Assembly (NCBI GenBank): GCA_000469685.2
Contig: LS997564.1
Span: forward strand, 23,462,165 to 23,526,164
Length of the DNA: 64,000 nucleotides
DNA from: Haemonchus contortus
Lineage: Eukaryota; Nematoda; Chromadorea; Rhabditida; Trichostrongylidae
Direction of reading: 5' to 3'
In this document: positions 53,940 to 63,623 of the stretch, piece after piece
Layout: every line of letters starts with the position of its first letter
Position numbering within the stretch: the stretch's first letter is position 1
The notes under the pieces: generated by a model
Databases searched by the model: none
What the model saw: the letters and a program-made list of their open reading frames with translations, nothing else
What the model was told of the DNA's origin: nothing
Program-made: the position numbers and the translations under genes

Positions 53940-54424
53940 AAAAATACAATTAGCTGCACACGCGTGTAGGCTTTTTCATGAAAACGCGGGTGTATCGGCT
54001 CAAATTATCAGCAGCCTATTCGATGCTAGCACTGCTCAACGATCAACGGTCAACAATCGGTTGGATCGCTTTAGTGCGGGAAATACTAGCCATCGAAATA
54101 ACGCAATTATGAGGTGATGTATTCACTGTGAGTTGCTAGATGGACACAGCTATCGCTTACCCCCATGAACAAAAGGATTTAGCCAACGGGGTTATAGAAG
54201 GACGGTCGAAATCGTAAATCAGGTCTCTACAGAGGGGTAACGTACGTCGGAATTTCGCTTTAGGCACACGTCAAAAGTTCACCGATTTCGCTTGATTCCA
54301 GGTTGTTCATCAGTAGTACTCCCGGAGTGTTTCCCCTTTAAGTTACCATGTGCTCCGCCTTCTTGAGCATTCCATTGTGGAAAAGGGATTCGTGACATAA
54401 TGTGATCTAAGAACGGCAGTCAAT
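53940..54424 (+). mobile_element. Transposon fragment interrupted by the LTR retrotransposon
   Basis: Collinear with the complement of 30300-30840, including LFDASTAQRSTV with a helix-turn-helix look and FSAGNTS. The match runs up to AACGGCAGTCAAT at 54412-54424, exactly where the LTR begins. In the other copy the sequence continues past this point. The remainder should therefore lie beyond the window, after the right LTR. Confidence 0.65.
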
Positions 54425-54804
54425 TGTGAGCCGCGCCGTGCAAGCGCGGCTATCAGCTGACAATGTTACAAGATGACTCATGTTGGTATTTCAGGGCGGA
54501 GCGGCGACCGAGAAGAACTTCAACGGGGAGTCGACGACAGTTCGCCACCGAGGACGGCGGCCCCAGGCATTCCATCTCTATGGGGCGAAGCCCTGGACAC
54601 CACGACTATATTCTCCTTGATCTCATTCTCTGTATGGTTCTATATTATTGTTATGTTCTATAATTATTTGTTATCATGTAATTTATTAATTCCTATTGTT
54701 GCTCGCTAATCCATTATTAATGTCATTATGATAAATTGTATATGATTTGATGGTTTTATACAGAAGCAGAGAATGAGCCCGCTTCCCTGTGCGTGCGAGC
54801 TCAC
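54425..54804 (+). repeat. Left LTR of Gypsy-type retrotransposon
   Basis: ~380 bp with inverted ends TGTGAGC and GCTCAC, followed at once by the primer-binding site TGGTAGCAGCGAG (54805-54817). It shares the word TTTCAGGGCGGAGCG and the AGTCGNC and GAGGACGGNNGCC patterns with the LTRs at 37017 and 41657, so the families are related. The right LTR is outside the window. Confidence 0.8.
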
Positions 54805-56523
54805 TGGTAGCAGCGAGTGGTTCCCCCCTCGCTGTAGGAGGTAAGTGGATGCCCAGGTGATTTCAGGTGTCTCGGCGTGACTGGATTGGATGTGAATGGG
54901 CCCGTTTGTGTCCAGTCACCGGTCGGGATCTATTTCCAGCTCTCTTCGTCCTCGAAGTCGACTCAGGACAAGGAGCGTACCGTATCGTTGCAGCTGGCGT
55001 TTTCTCTTTTAGGAACTTTCTTTTCTGGTTAAGTTTTTCTAGTCCAGCTGCACTTAGTTCTCGTGAGTTAGGAAGGCACATCTGTGAGTAAGAGGGATAC
55101 GGTCTCCCTTGTCGTGAAGAACGATCTTTTTTTGATTTTAGAAGTGCACTGCACCCGCGACAGGGGTCTAAAACTGTCAGGCGCCTAGCGAGAAGAGAAG
55201 CAACTCCGGAAGAAGTTTGACTGAGATGTAAGTTGAGGAGATCGTCCCAAATGGTGGTCAGGATATATGAGGGTACCCTAGTAAGTGGATTGAGCCGTGG
55301 ATCGCCGCAATTAAGTTGTATTTGGTAGTTATTAATCTGTTGTTAGGTGGTGCGAGGGACGTTAAATAGTGTTTCGGTCGGCGGCGAGAAAAGGTTAAAG
55401 TAGGCCTACTAGAGGAAGTCGAATGTAGCTGTCTTTCCCGGGATATATTTACTCATCTGTAAACTGAGAAATCACAAAAATAAACAAAAAAAACAGAATT
55501 ATTGTCAAACCATGGTTGTAAGTTAAATGAGTTATATTTAATCGATATCGTGTTACCTTTTTTTGACAGGTTTCGTTCGCTTGGACCCGCACGGTCCGAA
55601 TCAAAGATCAGTTTCGAGAGCATTTCGCCACGAGGTTAACTTGTAGCTGCTTTGCGGAGCCAATTACATTAATAATTCTCGGTCCCTCCTATCTTGGTTT
55701 GACTGGCCCCCCCCCCCAAAGTTCTATATTATGAGACGTGTGGCCATCGCCTCCTGGCGATCTTGAACACATTGTCGGCGGCGGCACTGACCTTTGTCCG
55801 CATATGGTGAGTCCATTGAGAGGAGCGCGTCAACACTTACCCATCTCACGAAAGCGATAATCACCAGAATCAGGTCACGCCGCGTCTGTTTCTTATTCGC
55901 CTTTTGGCATAAAATATATATAGCAACGACCGCCCCTCTTTTCTTATTACTTATTAGCGTTACCTGATGCTATTCACCCGCTCACCTATTGAGTCTAGGG
56001 CTGATTCATTCAGACCTCATTTATATACTTTGTTCTTTCTATGTAGTTTTAACTGCGATAATTGCTGTTGCTCGTGCTTAACGTATATCCTAACCCTTGT
56101 TCAGCGTTTTCATTTATGATCTTGGCTCTCAGCTCGAACGGCAGCATTACCATCCATGAAATTTTCGAAACGCTTTCCCACCGCTTGCCGCTCTTTGTTC
56201 CCTGCGGCAGCAGTTCATCGGCGCCATCAAAGATTAAGCACCAGATAGGGTGACTGTTCCCATTGAATGTTTTGAATTCTTGGCTTGTTCCCAAGCTTCA
56301 TCATTCCAAACATCGAGATGAGTCAGATTTTGATCAGAAACATGAAAGAATTCAGAACAGCCCTGGGAATTGACTCTCTGGGGTACTGTATCGACCTCTC
56401 ATTGGCTGGCTCCGCCCATCCCGACACATTGAAAAGAGCCATGCCCTTCAGCATTCATTTCCATTTGACTTTTCTTTCAAGCTTTGTTTGCTCTCGTGTT
56501 CTTTCATATTTGTGTGTGGGATC
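54805..56523 (+). other. Primer-binding site and untranslated leader of the retrotransposon
   Basis: 1.7 kb between LTR and Gag start. It holds the primer-binding site, a C11 run near 55709, an ATATATA stretch near 55915 and small upstream ORFs (one, 56285-56539, overlaps the Gag start in another frame). No protein motif. Confidence 0.6.
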
Positions 56524-59500
56524 ATGGGACCTCCCGTGACCCGGTCTCAGTCGACCGAATCTAGGGCCGTAGTTGCCCTGACGCCAAGACCAGATTCCGA
56601 CTTACCAGCTTCCGCTAACCTGGCGGGAGCGTTAGCCGATCTCGACGATCGTGCCACTGTTCGAGGAAGAGACGCCAAGGCTCTTCGGGATGCCACGGTA
56701 CTGGCCATAGGAGAAGTTCGGGATGAAGCCAGGGCGGGGGCGACTAGGCTCGCCCAAACAATTAACGAAGGCAACTCGAGCTTGCTTTCTGATCTTAATA
56801 GCTCGTTCGCGGCTGTAGGTGAGCGCATTGATTCCCTACCGATAGTGGCTACGGTGAGCCCGGACGGGCCCCTACCGCGTATAGTCCCCTTTTCTGGATC
56901 TGGAGACGATCCACTCCAATTTTCACTGTGGCTAAGGCGGCTAGAGGATATAATGCGCATGCGATCTACCACATGGACGCCCCAACAGAAGGCGTTTTTC
57001 CTGACGGGGTTCTTGGACGGTGTAGCTAGGGAAAAGGTTGAGGAACTCACGGACGATGAACGTGAGGATTACTCTTCGGTAGTCGCGCATCTTAAAAAGT
57101 CTTTTGAGGGTCCTCAGCATCGATATATGGCCCGTCAAGCTTTGTCTTCTTGCCAGCAGCAGGCGGGAGAATCAGCATCCACCTTCGCCAATAGGCTTTT
57201 GTTACTGGTTCGGGCAGCTACCTCCGGTCAGGACCCGGCTAGTCAGAAGGACAGGGTGCTTGAGGAGTTTGTAGCGAGGTTGCGACCCGACATTCGCTAT
57301 TATGTAAAGCTTGACAACCCGTCAACATTTGAGCAAGCTGTAGCGAAAGCTCAAATGGTCGAGCAACTGCTAGCTGAGGCCACTGCCGACCGTCTCATTA
57401 GGCCCTCGCTACCAACCCAAGCAATAGAGGTAAAGGCGGCGGCACCCCCGCAGCAAGGTTTCAGGCGCCAGAATTATGAGAGGCGCAGAAGCCCATTCAA
57501 CCGTGGGCAGGTCCAGTTCAACCAACAACCAAGAGGGCGATTGCCCACTCGTCCTGTGAGGGCGGAAACAACGGCTAATTGTTTTAATTGTGGTGGTGTT
57601 GGTCATTTTTCACGCCAGTGTCCGTCTCCTCGAGTGACACGCCGAGCGCCAGGTAAATCTTCTTTTCGCAGTTTATCGAACGACCGTAATTTTTCTCGTT
57701 TTTCACCCCGTGATGGTATTCCCCCTTCTCGTTATGATAGGGATAGAGAGCTTTCGCAGGCTCGCGATCAGATCAGAGCTCTCTCGATTTCCCTGCAAGA
57801 AAACCAATCTGCATTGGAAAGATCTGACGCTAGGGTCTCTGCCTTAGTAAAGCGCAATGAGGAGTTAGCAAACTCTGCTTTCGGCCAATCGTCTTCTCGT
57901 TCGTCTTCTATCCCGATGCCCCAAGTTAAGCTGCTTTTCGCGGTTTCTATGCTATTATGCTTCGCATCGAGCGAAGCACTCTCGACGTCGGCATGGTTAT
58001 GCCCGCATGACCCAGCGGATGCACTTGCGCGCATCCCAACGTCCTACAATTGTTCGTGGATTATCCCCCCAGTTGAAGAGACCCCGAAAGCTCTATCGGT
58101 TCATATTTACCGTCCCAATACACGGCGTTATGACACTCCAGCTCATTTGTGCGAAGTTGTCACTCAGTCCGTCACCTTCTCGGTGAACTTTTTTGGAGCG
58201 CGGTACCAAAACACTACAGAAACTCACTCCGTAGTGTCCCTCGAGTCGTGCAAGCTGATGATTCAGCATCATAAATGTGAGTACGGTAGCATGACTCAGT
58301 CAAATGACTTTTGGGCAACCTCGAACTCCATAACAATTAAATGGCCCTCAGCTCCCTTCGGGTGTTGTTCAGAACGCAATGTGGCAGTTTCCAACTGCTA
58401 TCTGATCCCTACCGTAGTTCATATGCGCCACGGAGCTACTTCTCCCGATTCGCCGGTTGGAAATTTAGCACAATGTACCTATGAGTCAGGTAATTGTGTA
58501 CTCCAGGACGGGTCAATTCTTCTTTGGACCCCCAACAAGCAAGAATCCTGCCGGTTCACACCGGTCATGAAAATGAAGGGCCGCCAACTGGGCGAAATTT
58601 GGATCAGTGATTCTAAGGAGTTTGCTCTATCCTGGCGCGAATCCAGCGATCGCATTCTAGATTGCGGAGCACGGCTTATCCTCTCGGATCAAGGCTATGC
58701 TGTGGCACCAGTTATCCGTCGCCCGAGATCGACAGATGGGGACACCGGCATAGTAACTTCTAATCAATTGGCTGCGCAGCTTCTAGCAGTAGAGGGTTCG
58801 GTAAGTTCCGCTGTCTCTTCACTTTTTCATCACGCATTATTGTCGCTTTGTGATAGAACAAATCTCTTAGCTTTCGCTCTCCACACTTCTCTAGTTGCTA
58901 ACCCTACTCTTACTCTCCGTAACTTATTGGGGCGCACTGATATCGCAGCCTCTTCTTTGAGTACCGATTTAGTACAAATTCATCGCTGTATGGCAATTCC
59001 TGCGAGTAATTTGAAATTGATTCCGTTTAATGGCACTTGTTTTTCTAAACCTTTAGTTAGAATTACTCCTCCATCTGGTATAGCCATCTTATCATTTCTT
59101 GATCCCGCTACTTTAGTCGCTTCCCAGCAAGCGGATCCCGTTGATTGCTCTCCAGTTCGATATTTTTACATCAAACGTGAAGATTCCTTTCTTAAATTTG
59201 ATTCTACAACAGGTAGTTCTCAGCTGATTCCTCACAATCTCGTTCCTACCATCGGTATTCCTTCTACTTTCAATTCTTCCTCACTAGCCCTTCCTCTCAC
59301 AATATTTCATAACCTAATTCTCACTAACCTGAGCGAGTTAGTTCAAGATCATCAGTGGCAAGAATTGTGGACTACTATGTCTACTGATCATCTTTCGTAT
59401 ATTCGTATAACCAATGAAAAGGAACCGATTTTCAATTCTGTAATGCATAGCACTCGTTCGTTTTCGCTTTGGGCTACGGTTTTTGGTCCCTGGTCAGCTT

Positions 59501-59766
59501 TCGACCTTTGGATCACTTTTTGTGGTATTCTCGTTACTCTTCGCTTACTCAAAACGTTTCTTATTCTGTATTGCAATATATATTACCCTGGGCTGCTCCC
59601 ACGTCTCCGAGAGCAGCTCCCGCTTTCAATTGCTTCTAATCGTCAAGCAGAGCCTGTAATAACGCAAGCTCGCTCCTCAGTATCCTCTATCTCTTCTCAA
59701 CCGGTAGAACTTGCATGTCTTAAAATCGATGCCTCTTCGTCTTGGCCACCTCGTGCAGTTCCGTGA
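56524..59766 (+). CDS. Gag fused in frame to an envelope-like glycoprotein
   Basis: One uninterrupted ORF of 1080 codons from the ATG at 56524 (an in-frame ATG at 56488 adds 12). Residues 1-330 are Gag-like, with a capsid-type helical region (WLRRLEDIM, FLTGFLDGVAREKVEEL, FANRLLLLV). A CCHC zinc knuckle (CFNCGGVGHFSRQC) lies at 353-366. After a coiled-coil-like stretch (~420-450), residues 468-486 form a signal-peptide-like hydrophobic segment. A Cys-rich ectodomain with several N-x-S/T sites follows, then a basic RRPR site at 732-735 that could be furin-cleaved. A membrane segment lies at ~993-1021 and a cytoplasmic tail ends the protein. This is the architecture of a type I envelope protein; I could not assign it to the phlebovirus, baculovirus or herpesvirus lineages. 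Env is normally encoded after pol, so this order and fusion are unusual. The mature Env is probably released by signal peptidase or made from another RNA. Confidence 0.8.
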   Translation: MGPPVTRSQSTESRAVVALTPRPDSDLPASANLAGALADLDDRATVRGRDAKALRDATVLAIGEVRDEARAGATRLAQTINEGNSSLLSDLNSSFAAVGERIDSLPIVATVSPDGPLPRIVPFSGSGDDPLQFSLWLRRLEDIMRMRSTTWTPQQKAFFLTGFLDGVAREKVEELTDDEREDYSSVVAHLKKSFEGPQHRYMARQALSSCQQQAGESASTFANRLLLLVRAATSGQDPASQKDRVLEEFVARLRPDIRYYVKLDNPSTFEQAVAKAQMVEQLLAEATADRLIRPSLPTQAIEVKAAAPPQQGFRRQNYERRRSPFNRGQVQFNQQPRGRLPTRPVRAETTANCFNCGGVGHFSRQCPSPRVTRRAPGKSSFRSLSNDRNFSRFSPRDGIPPSRYDRDRELSQARDQIRALSISLQENQSALERSDARVSALVKRNEELANSAFGQSSSRSSSIPMPQVKLLFAVSMLLCFASSEALSTSAWLCPHDPADALARIPTSYNCSWIIPPVEETPKALSVHIYRPNTRRYDTPAHLCEVVTQSVTFSVNFFGARYQNTTETHSVVSLESCKLMIQHHKCEYGSMTQSNDFWATSNSITIKWPSAPFGCCSERNVAVSNCYLIPTVVHMRHGATSPDSPVGNLAQCTYESGNCVLQDGSILLWTPNKQESCRFTPVMKMKGRQLGEIWISDSKEFALSWRESSDRILDCGARLILSDQGYAVAPVIRRPRSTDGDTGIVTSNQLAAQLLAVEGSVSSAVSSLFHHALLSLCDRTNLLAFALHTSLVANPTLTLRNLLGRTDIAASSLSTDLVQIHRCMAIPASNLKLIPFNGTCFSKPLVRITPPSGIAILSFLDPATLVASQQADPVDCSPVRYFYIKREDSFLKFDSTTGSSQLIPHNLVPTIGIPSTFNSSSLALPLTIFHNLILTNLSELVQDHQWQELWTTMSTDHLSYIRITNEKEPIFNSVMHSTRSFSLWATVFGPWSAFDLWITFCGILVTLRLLKTFLILYCNIYYPGLLPRLREQLPLSIASNRQAEPVITQARSSVSSISSQPVELACLKIDASSSWPPRAVP

Positions 59767-62700
59767 ATGTGTTGTATTTATCTCATCGTGATCGCTTTTT
59801 CGTGGCTCAAATACCTATTCGTGTTAATCGAGTGCAAGTTTTAGCCTTAGTTGACACCGGAGCATCCATAACTCTCACTTCTGTCGATACTATTCCTCTT
59901 TTCGGAGCTTTTAACCTTCTTCAAAGCGATGTTACTAGTGCAGTAGGTATGGCGGGAGTTCCTGTTCAGCTTTTAGGATTTGCAACTCTTTCGTTTGAAA
60001 TTGGTTCCCTATCTTTTGAACACCCCGTTTATTTTACTAAGTCAGCCTGTATTCCCGATGTGGCGGACGCCTACAATATCATTCTCGGCAACGATCTTCT
60101 TAGGCGCTTGCCGCCATGGTCTATTGATTATAATAACTGTACCCTTCGTTTTGCGGATGATCGCTTGAAAATTCTATGCGCGACCCCTGTAGACGCGCCC
60201 CCAGCCGCCGAGCAACAGATACCTATCCGCGTAGCACAAACTACCGTACTCCCCCCGTCATCGGAGACACTAGTGCATTGCGTAACAGAACAAGCCAATC
60301 AGATCTCGCTCGTATTAGTCTCCCAAAATGAGAAATTAGCAGATAAATCACTAATGATCGCGCCGGCTGTGGTTAATGCTGCTGACCCAGTTCTTTTGGT
60401 TTCCAATCCATCATCAAGACCCGAAACTCTCTATAAAGGGCAGCAGTTATCAGTGGCTGTTCCGCTTGATCTCACTGATTCAGTGCTCATTTCCCATGTT
60501 CATCCTGATTTACCTCCTTTTGTAGGAGATATTGTGGCAAGGGCCGACCGCCCTGAAACAACGATTAGTACCGATACTTTCAATATTGATCTGTCTTCAG
60601 CAGAAGTATCTGAGGAGGAACGAAATCAATTAGCTCATTTGTTTTATGAATTTCGCGATCGTATCTCAACTGGTTCCTATGATCTCGGTTCCTATGAGGA
60701 ATCGGAAATCGTTATTAAAACGACGACTGATACTCCTCAAACCCGATTTCGCCCCCCTCGCATCCCGCTAAAATTTCAAAAGGAACTCGATGATCACATC
60801 AATAAGTTGCTGCGTGCGGGGCGAATTGTCGAAAGCGATACCCCCTGGGTTCACAACACTGTGCTAGTCAAGAAAAAGGACGGTTCTTTAAGAGTATGTT
60901 TGGACTTTCGTCCCCTGAATAGCGTTACAGTACCCGATCACTATCCGTTGCCTCGCATTGAGGATATTCTAGCAAAAATCGCAGACCATAAGTTCTACAC
61001 CACTCTTGATTTGGCATCCGGCTATATGCAACTCCTCCTCTCTCCGGAAAGTCAGAAAAAGTGCGGTTGGGCAACACACCGCGGTATCTATCAATTTGTT
61101 TACCTTCCCTTCGGTCTCAAAAATGCGGGCGCTTACTTCTCCAGGGCTATGGCTCGCATTCTAGCAGGTTTAGAAAGTAATTGCCTTGCTTACCTAGATG
61201 ACATAGTCATCTTTGACAAGGACTTTCCCCATCATTTGCAATCTTTACGTAAAGTCTTTTACCGCTTTCGGCTGTTTAACATCAAAGCATCCGGCAAAAA
61301 ACTCACAGAAATAGCGCGCACCCGCATTACTTTCCTAGGTCATGAGATTTCAGGCTCTTCCTACTCACCCGCGGACAGAAATATAAGAGCCATTCGAGAA
61401 TTTCCCACTCCGACTACCACGAAAGCTGTGAAAGGGTTCGTGGGAATGGCCAACTTTTTCAGAAAGTTTATCCCAAATTTTGCGTTAATTGCATCACCCC
61501 TATACGCCCTTCTAAAAGATAAGGCAAAGTTCGTATGGGGAACTGAACAGCAGGAAGCTTTCGAACGTCTGAAGCTTCAACTTACGTCCAAACCATGTTT
61601 GGGATTCCCACGGGATAAGGAATTTTACTTGCATACCGACGGCAGTCAATATGCGGTAGGAGCAGCCTTGTTCCAACGTCTTTCGGACACTGATTCTCAG
61701 CTGGTGGCTATTGGCTATTTCAGCAAAACACTCTCTGATTCCCAACAAAAATGGAGTCCTACCCACATAGAGTTGTTCGCCATTATTAGTGCACTGCGTT
61801 TCTTCCGTCCAACAATCTACGGCAATCATACTACAGTGTACTCCGATCATCGCCCCTTGACGTTCCTTTTGAAGCATAATAAAACCCACGATAACTTGAC
61901 GCGTTGGGTCGTAGAGCTTCAGAGTTACGATGTCTCGATAGAGTATCTGAAAGGGTCAACCAATGTTGTCGCCGATGCCCTTTCCCGTAATGCTAATTCA
62001 CGCGTCAAATTCCAGGATGATACGCCCGAGGCGGAAGATATAGTTGACTTCCCCGTAAGTATCAACAGTGTTCTCCCCACGGCTTATTCGATACGACCGT
62101 CCGTTCATTTTGTCGGCCCTTTACACGCAATTCGGCCGCATGATGCGCTTCAGGAACAAAGGAATGACCAGTTTTGCTCTGCTATTTTATCTTTCATAGA
62201 GACGCAGCGGTTCCCCTCTTCTCTCGATGAGCAACAAAAGTCGGCATGGCTAGAAATTGCGGAGAAATGCGTAAAACGGAACAACGGTTGCGTCTATTAC
62301 GTAGACAGACGGTCAGACACCAACCCCTTCCGCTTCGAACGCCTACTTGTACCAAACAAATTGAAGGAGCCTATTTTCTTGGCATTCCATACGAGCCCTT
62401 CTTCGGGTGGTCACTTTAATTGGAAGAAGACACTCGCAAAAATATCACGCAAATATTTTTGGCCCCATATGGCCGAAGATGTTTTCACGCTGGTACGCGC
62501 TTGTGAAGAATGCCAACGCAAAAGACCTAATGCAGCCAACCGTGAAGCACTTATACCCGTGGTAAGCGGAGCAATCTTTGATAAGGTTTACGTCGATCTG
62601 ACTGGCCCCCTACACACGTCTGAATCGGGTAATAAATACATTCTCGCAATGATCGACCATTTTTCTAAATATGTTATCGCCACCCCGTTACCCGACTGTA

Positions 62701-63623
62701 CGGCGATTACGGTAGCGCAAGCCATCGTTTCGGAATGTATATTAAAGTTCGGCGTAATGACTCAACTCGTCTCGGATAACGCTTCCTATTTTAAAGGCGA
62801 GGTAATGTCAGAAATAGGACGTTTCCTCCGCATACACAGGTATTATTGTACTCCCTACCACCACGAAGGTAACGGTGCTTGCGAGCGTATCTTTGCTACT
62901 TTCCACCCTATGCTCCGCACCTATATCAATGAAAACCAACTTGACTGGGATAAATACGTTTGTGCTTGCGCGTTCATGTATAACACCTCTATTCACGCCA
63001 GTATTAACAATACTCCTTTCTTCCTCATGTTTGGACGTGACCCAGTATTTAATATTGATCTCCTTATACGGCATGATTCTGAGCGTCACATTCCAGCGGA
63101 TGATGCAGGATTTTACGTGCAAAATCTTGTTGCTACCCTACATGCCGCTTGGCGCGCAGCAGTTGCTCACAATGAACGGCAAAGAGCTAAATTTAAGGCA
63201 CAGTACGACCGTTCTCATCTGTCTCCTCTCTCCATCAAGGAAGGCGACCGTGTTTATCTCCGCGACCTAGCCCCTAAAGTAGGACTGTCACAAAAGTTAT
63301 GCTATCCTTGGTTGGGGCAGTTTCGAGTGATCAAGGTGGAACCCCCACATTTAACTATAATTAGTATCTCAGCGCCGCAATCAACGCCTAAAAAGGTGCA
63401 CATGAATCAGGTTAAACCATGTTATACCTTGTCAGGTCCTGTATTTACAACTCCTTGGTTGCCTGAGATCGAACAAGTGGCGCTAACCGCAGCTGATGCA
63501 TCGGAAAATCCTATACAAGGTTATGAGCATACGGAAGCCGAAGCCCCGCCCACCGCCTCCATCAACCAATCACCGACCCACTCTTATAATACGCGTTACA
63601 GGTCTCGACGTACCTCCATTTGA
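59724..63623 (+). CDS. Gypsy-type Pol polyprotein (protease, RT, RNase H, integrase)
   Basis: Makes the enzymes for reverse transcription and insertion. The frame opens after a stop at 59721 and runs in the -1 frame relative to the Gag-Env ORF, overlapping it by about 40 bases. There is no ATG near the start, so frameshifting or a spliced or alternative start is needed. Numbering from codon 59742: aspartic protease LVDTGAS (Asp38); reverse transcriptase with LDFRPLN, LPFGLKNAG and YLDD at 484-487; RNase H HTDGS (Asp633) and YSDHRP. The integrase has a HHCC zinc region (GGHFNW...CEEC) and the DD35E triad Asp952, Asp1012, Glu1048. The C-terminal domain has GDRVYLRD. All catalytic residues are present and there are no stops over 1293 codons, so the copy looks young and possibly competent. 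The domain order RT-RNase H-IN identifies Metaviridae (Ty3/Gypsy), not BEL or Copia. Confidence 0.93.
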   Translation, partial: NRCLFVLATSCSSVNVLYLSHRDRFFVAQIPIRVNRVQVLALVDTGASITLTSVDTIPLFGAFNLLQSDVTSAVGMAGVPVQLLGFATLSFEIGSLSFEHPVYFTKSACIPDVADAYNIILGNDLLRRLPPWSIDYNNCTLRFADDRLKILCATPVDAPPAAEQQIPIRVAQTTVLPPSSETLVHCVTEQANQISLVLVSQNEKLADKSLMIAPAVVNAADPVLLVSNPSSRPETLYKGQQLSVAVPLDLTDSVLISHVHPDLPPFVGDIVARADRPETTISTDTFNIDLSSAEVSEEERNQLAHLFYEFRDRISTGSYDLGSYEESEIVIKTTTDTPQTRFRPPRIPLKFQKELDDHINKLLRAGRIVESDTPWVHNTVLVKKKDGSLRVCLDFRPLNSVTVPDHYPLPRIEDILAKIADHKFYTTLDLASGYMQLLLSPESQKKCGWATHRGIYQFVYLPFGLKNAGAYFSRAMARILAGLESNCLAYLDDIVIFDKDFPHHLQSLRKVFYRFRLFNIKASGKKLTEIARTRITFLGHEISGSSYSPADRNIRAIREFPTPTTTKAVKGFVGMANFFRKFIPNFALIASPLYALLKDKAKFVWGTEQQEAFERLKLQLTSKPCLGFPRDKEFYLHTDGSQYAVGAALFQRLSDTDSQLVAIGYFSKTLSDSQQKWSPTHIELFAIISALRFFRPTIYGNHTTVYSDHRPLTFLLKHNKTHDNLTRWVVELQSYDVSIEYLKGSTNVVADALSRNANSRVKFQDDTPEAEDIVDFPVSINSVLPTAYSIRPSVHFVGPLHAIRPHDALQEQRNDQFCSAILSFIETQRFPSSLDEQQKSAWLEIAEKCVKRNNGCVYYVDRRSDTNPFRFERLLVPNKLKEPIFLAFHTSPSSGGHFNWKKTLAKISRKYFWPHMAEDVFTLVRACEECQRKRPNAANREALIPVVSGAIFDKVYVDLTGPLHTSESGNKYILAMIDHFSKYVIATPLPDCTAITVAQAIVSECILKFGVMTQLVSDNASYFKGEVMSEIGRFLRIHRYYCTPYHHEGNGACERIFATFHPMLRTYINENQLDWDKYVCACAFMYNTSIHASINNTPFFLMFGRDPVFNIDLLIRHDSERHIPADDAGFYVQNLVATLHAAWRAAVAHNERQRAKFKAQYDRSHLSPLSIKEGDRVYLRDLAPKVGLSQKLCYPWLGQFRVIKVEPPHLTIISISAPQSTPKKVHMNQVKPCYTLSGPVFTTPWLPEIEQVALTAADASENPIQGYEHTEAEAPPTASINQSPTHSYNTRYRSRRTSI

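Noticed and set aside
56547..57050. 167-codon - strand ORF
   Set aside because: Antisense shadow of Gag, with Ser/Arg-rich composition typical of such shadows.
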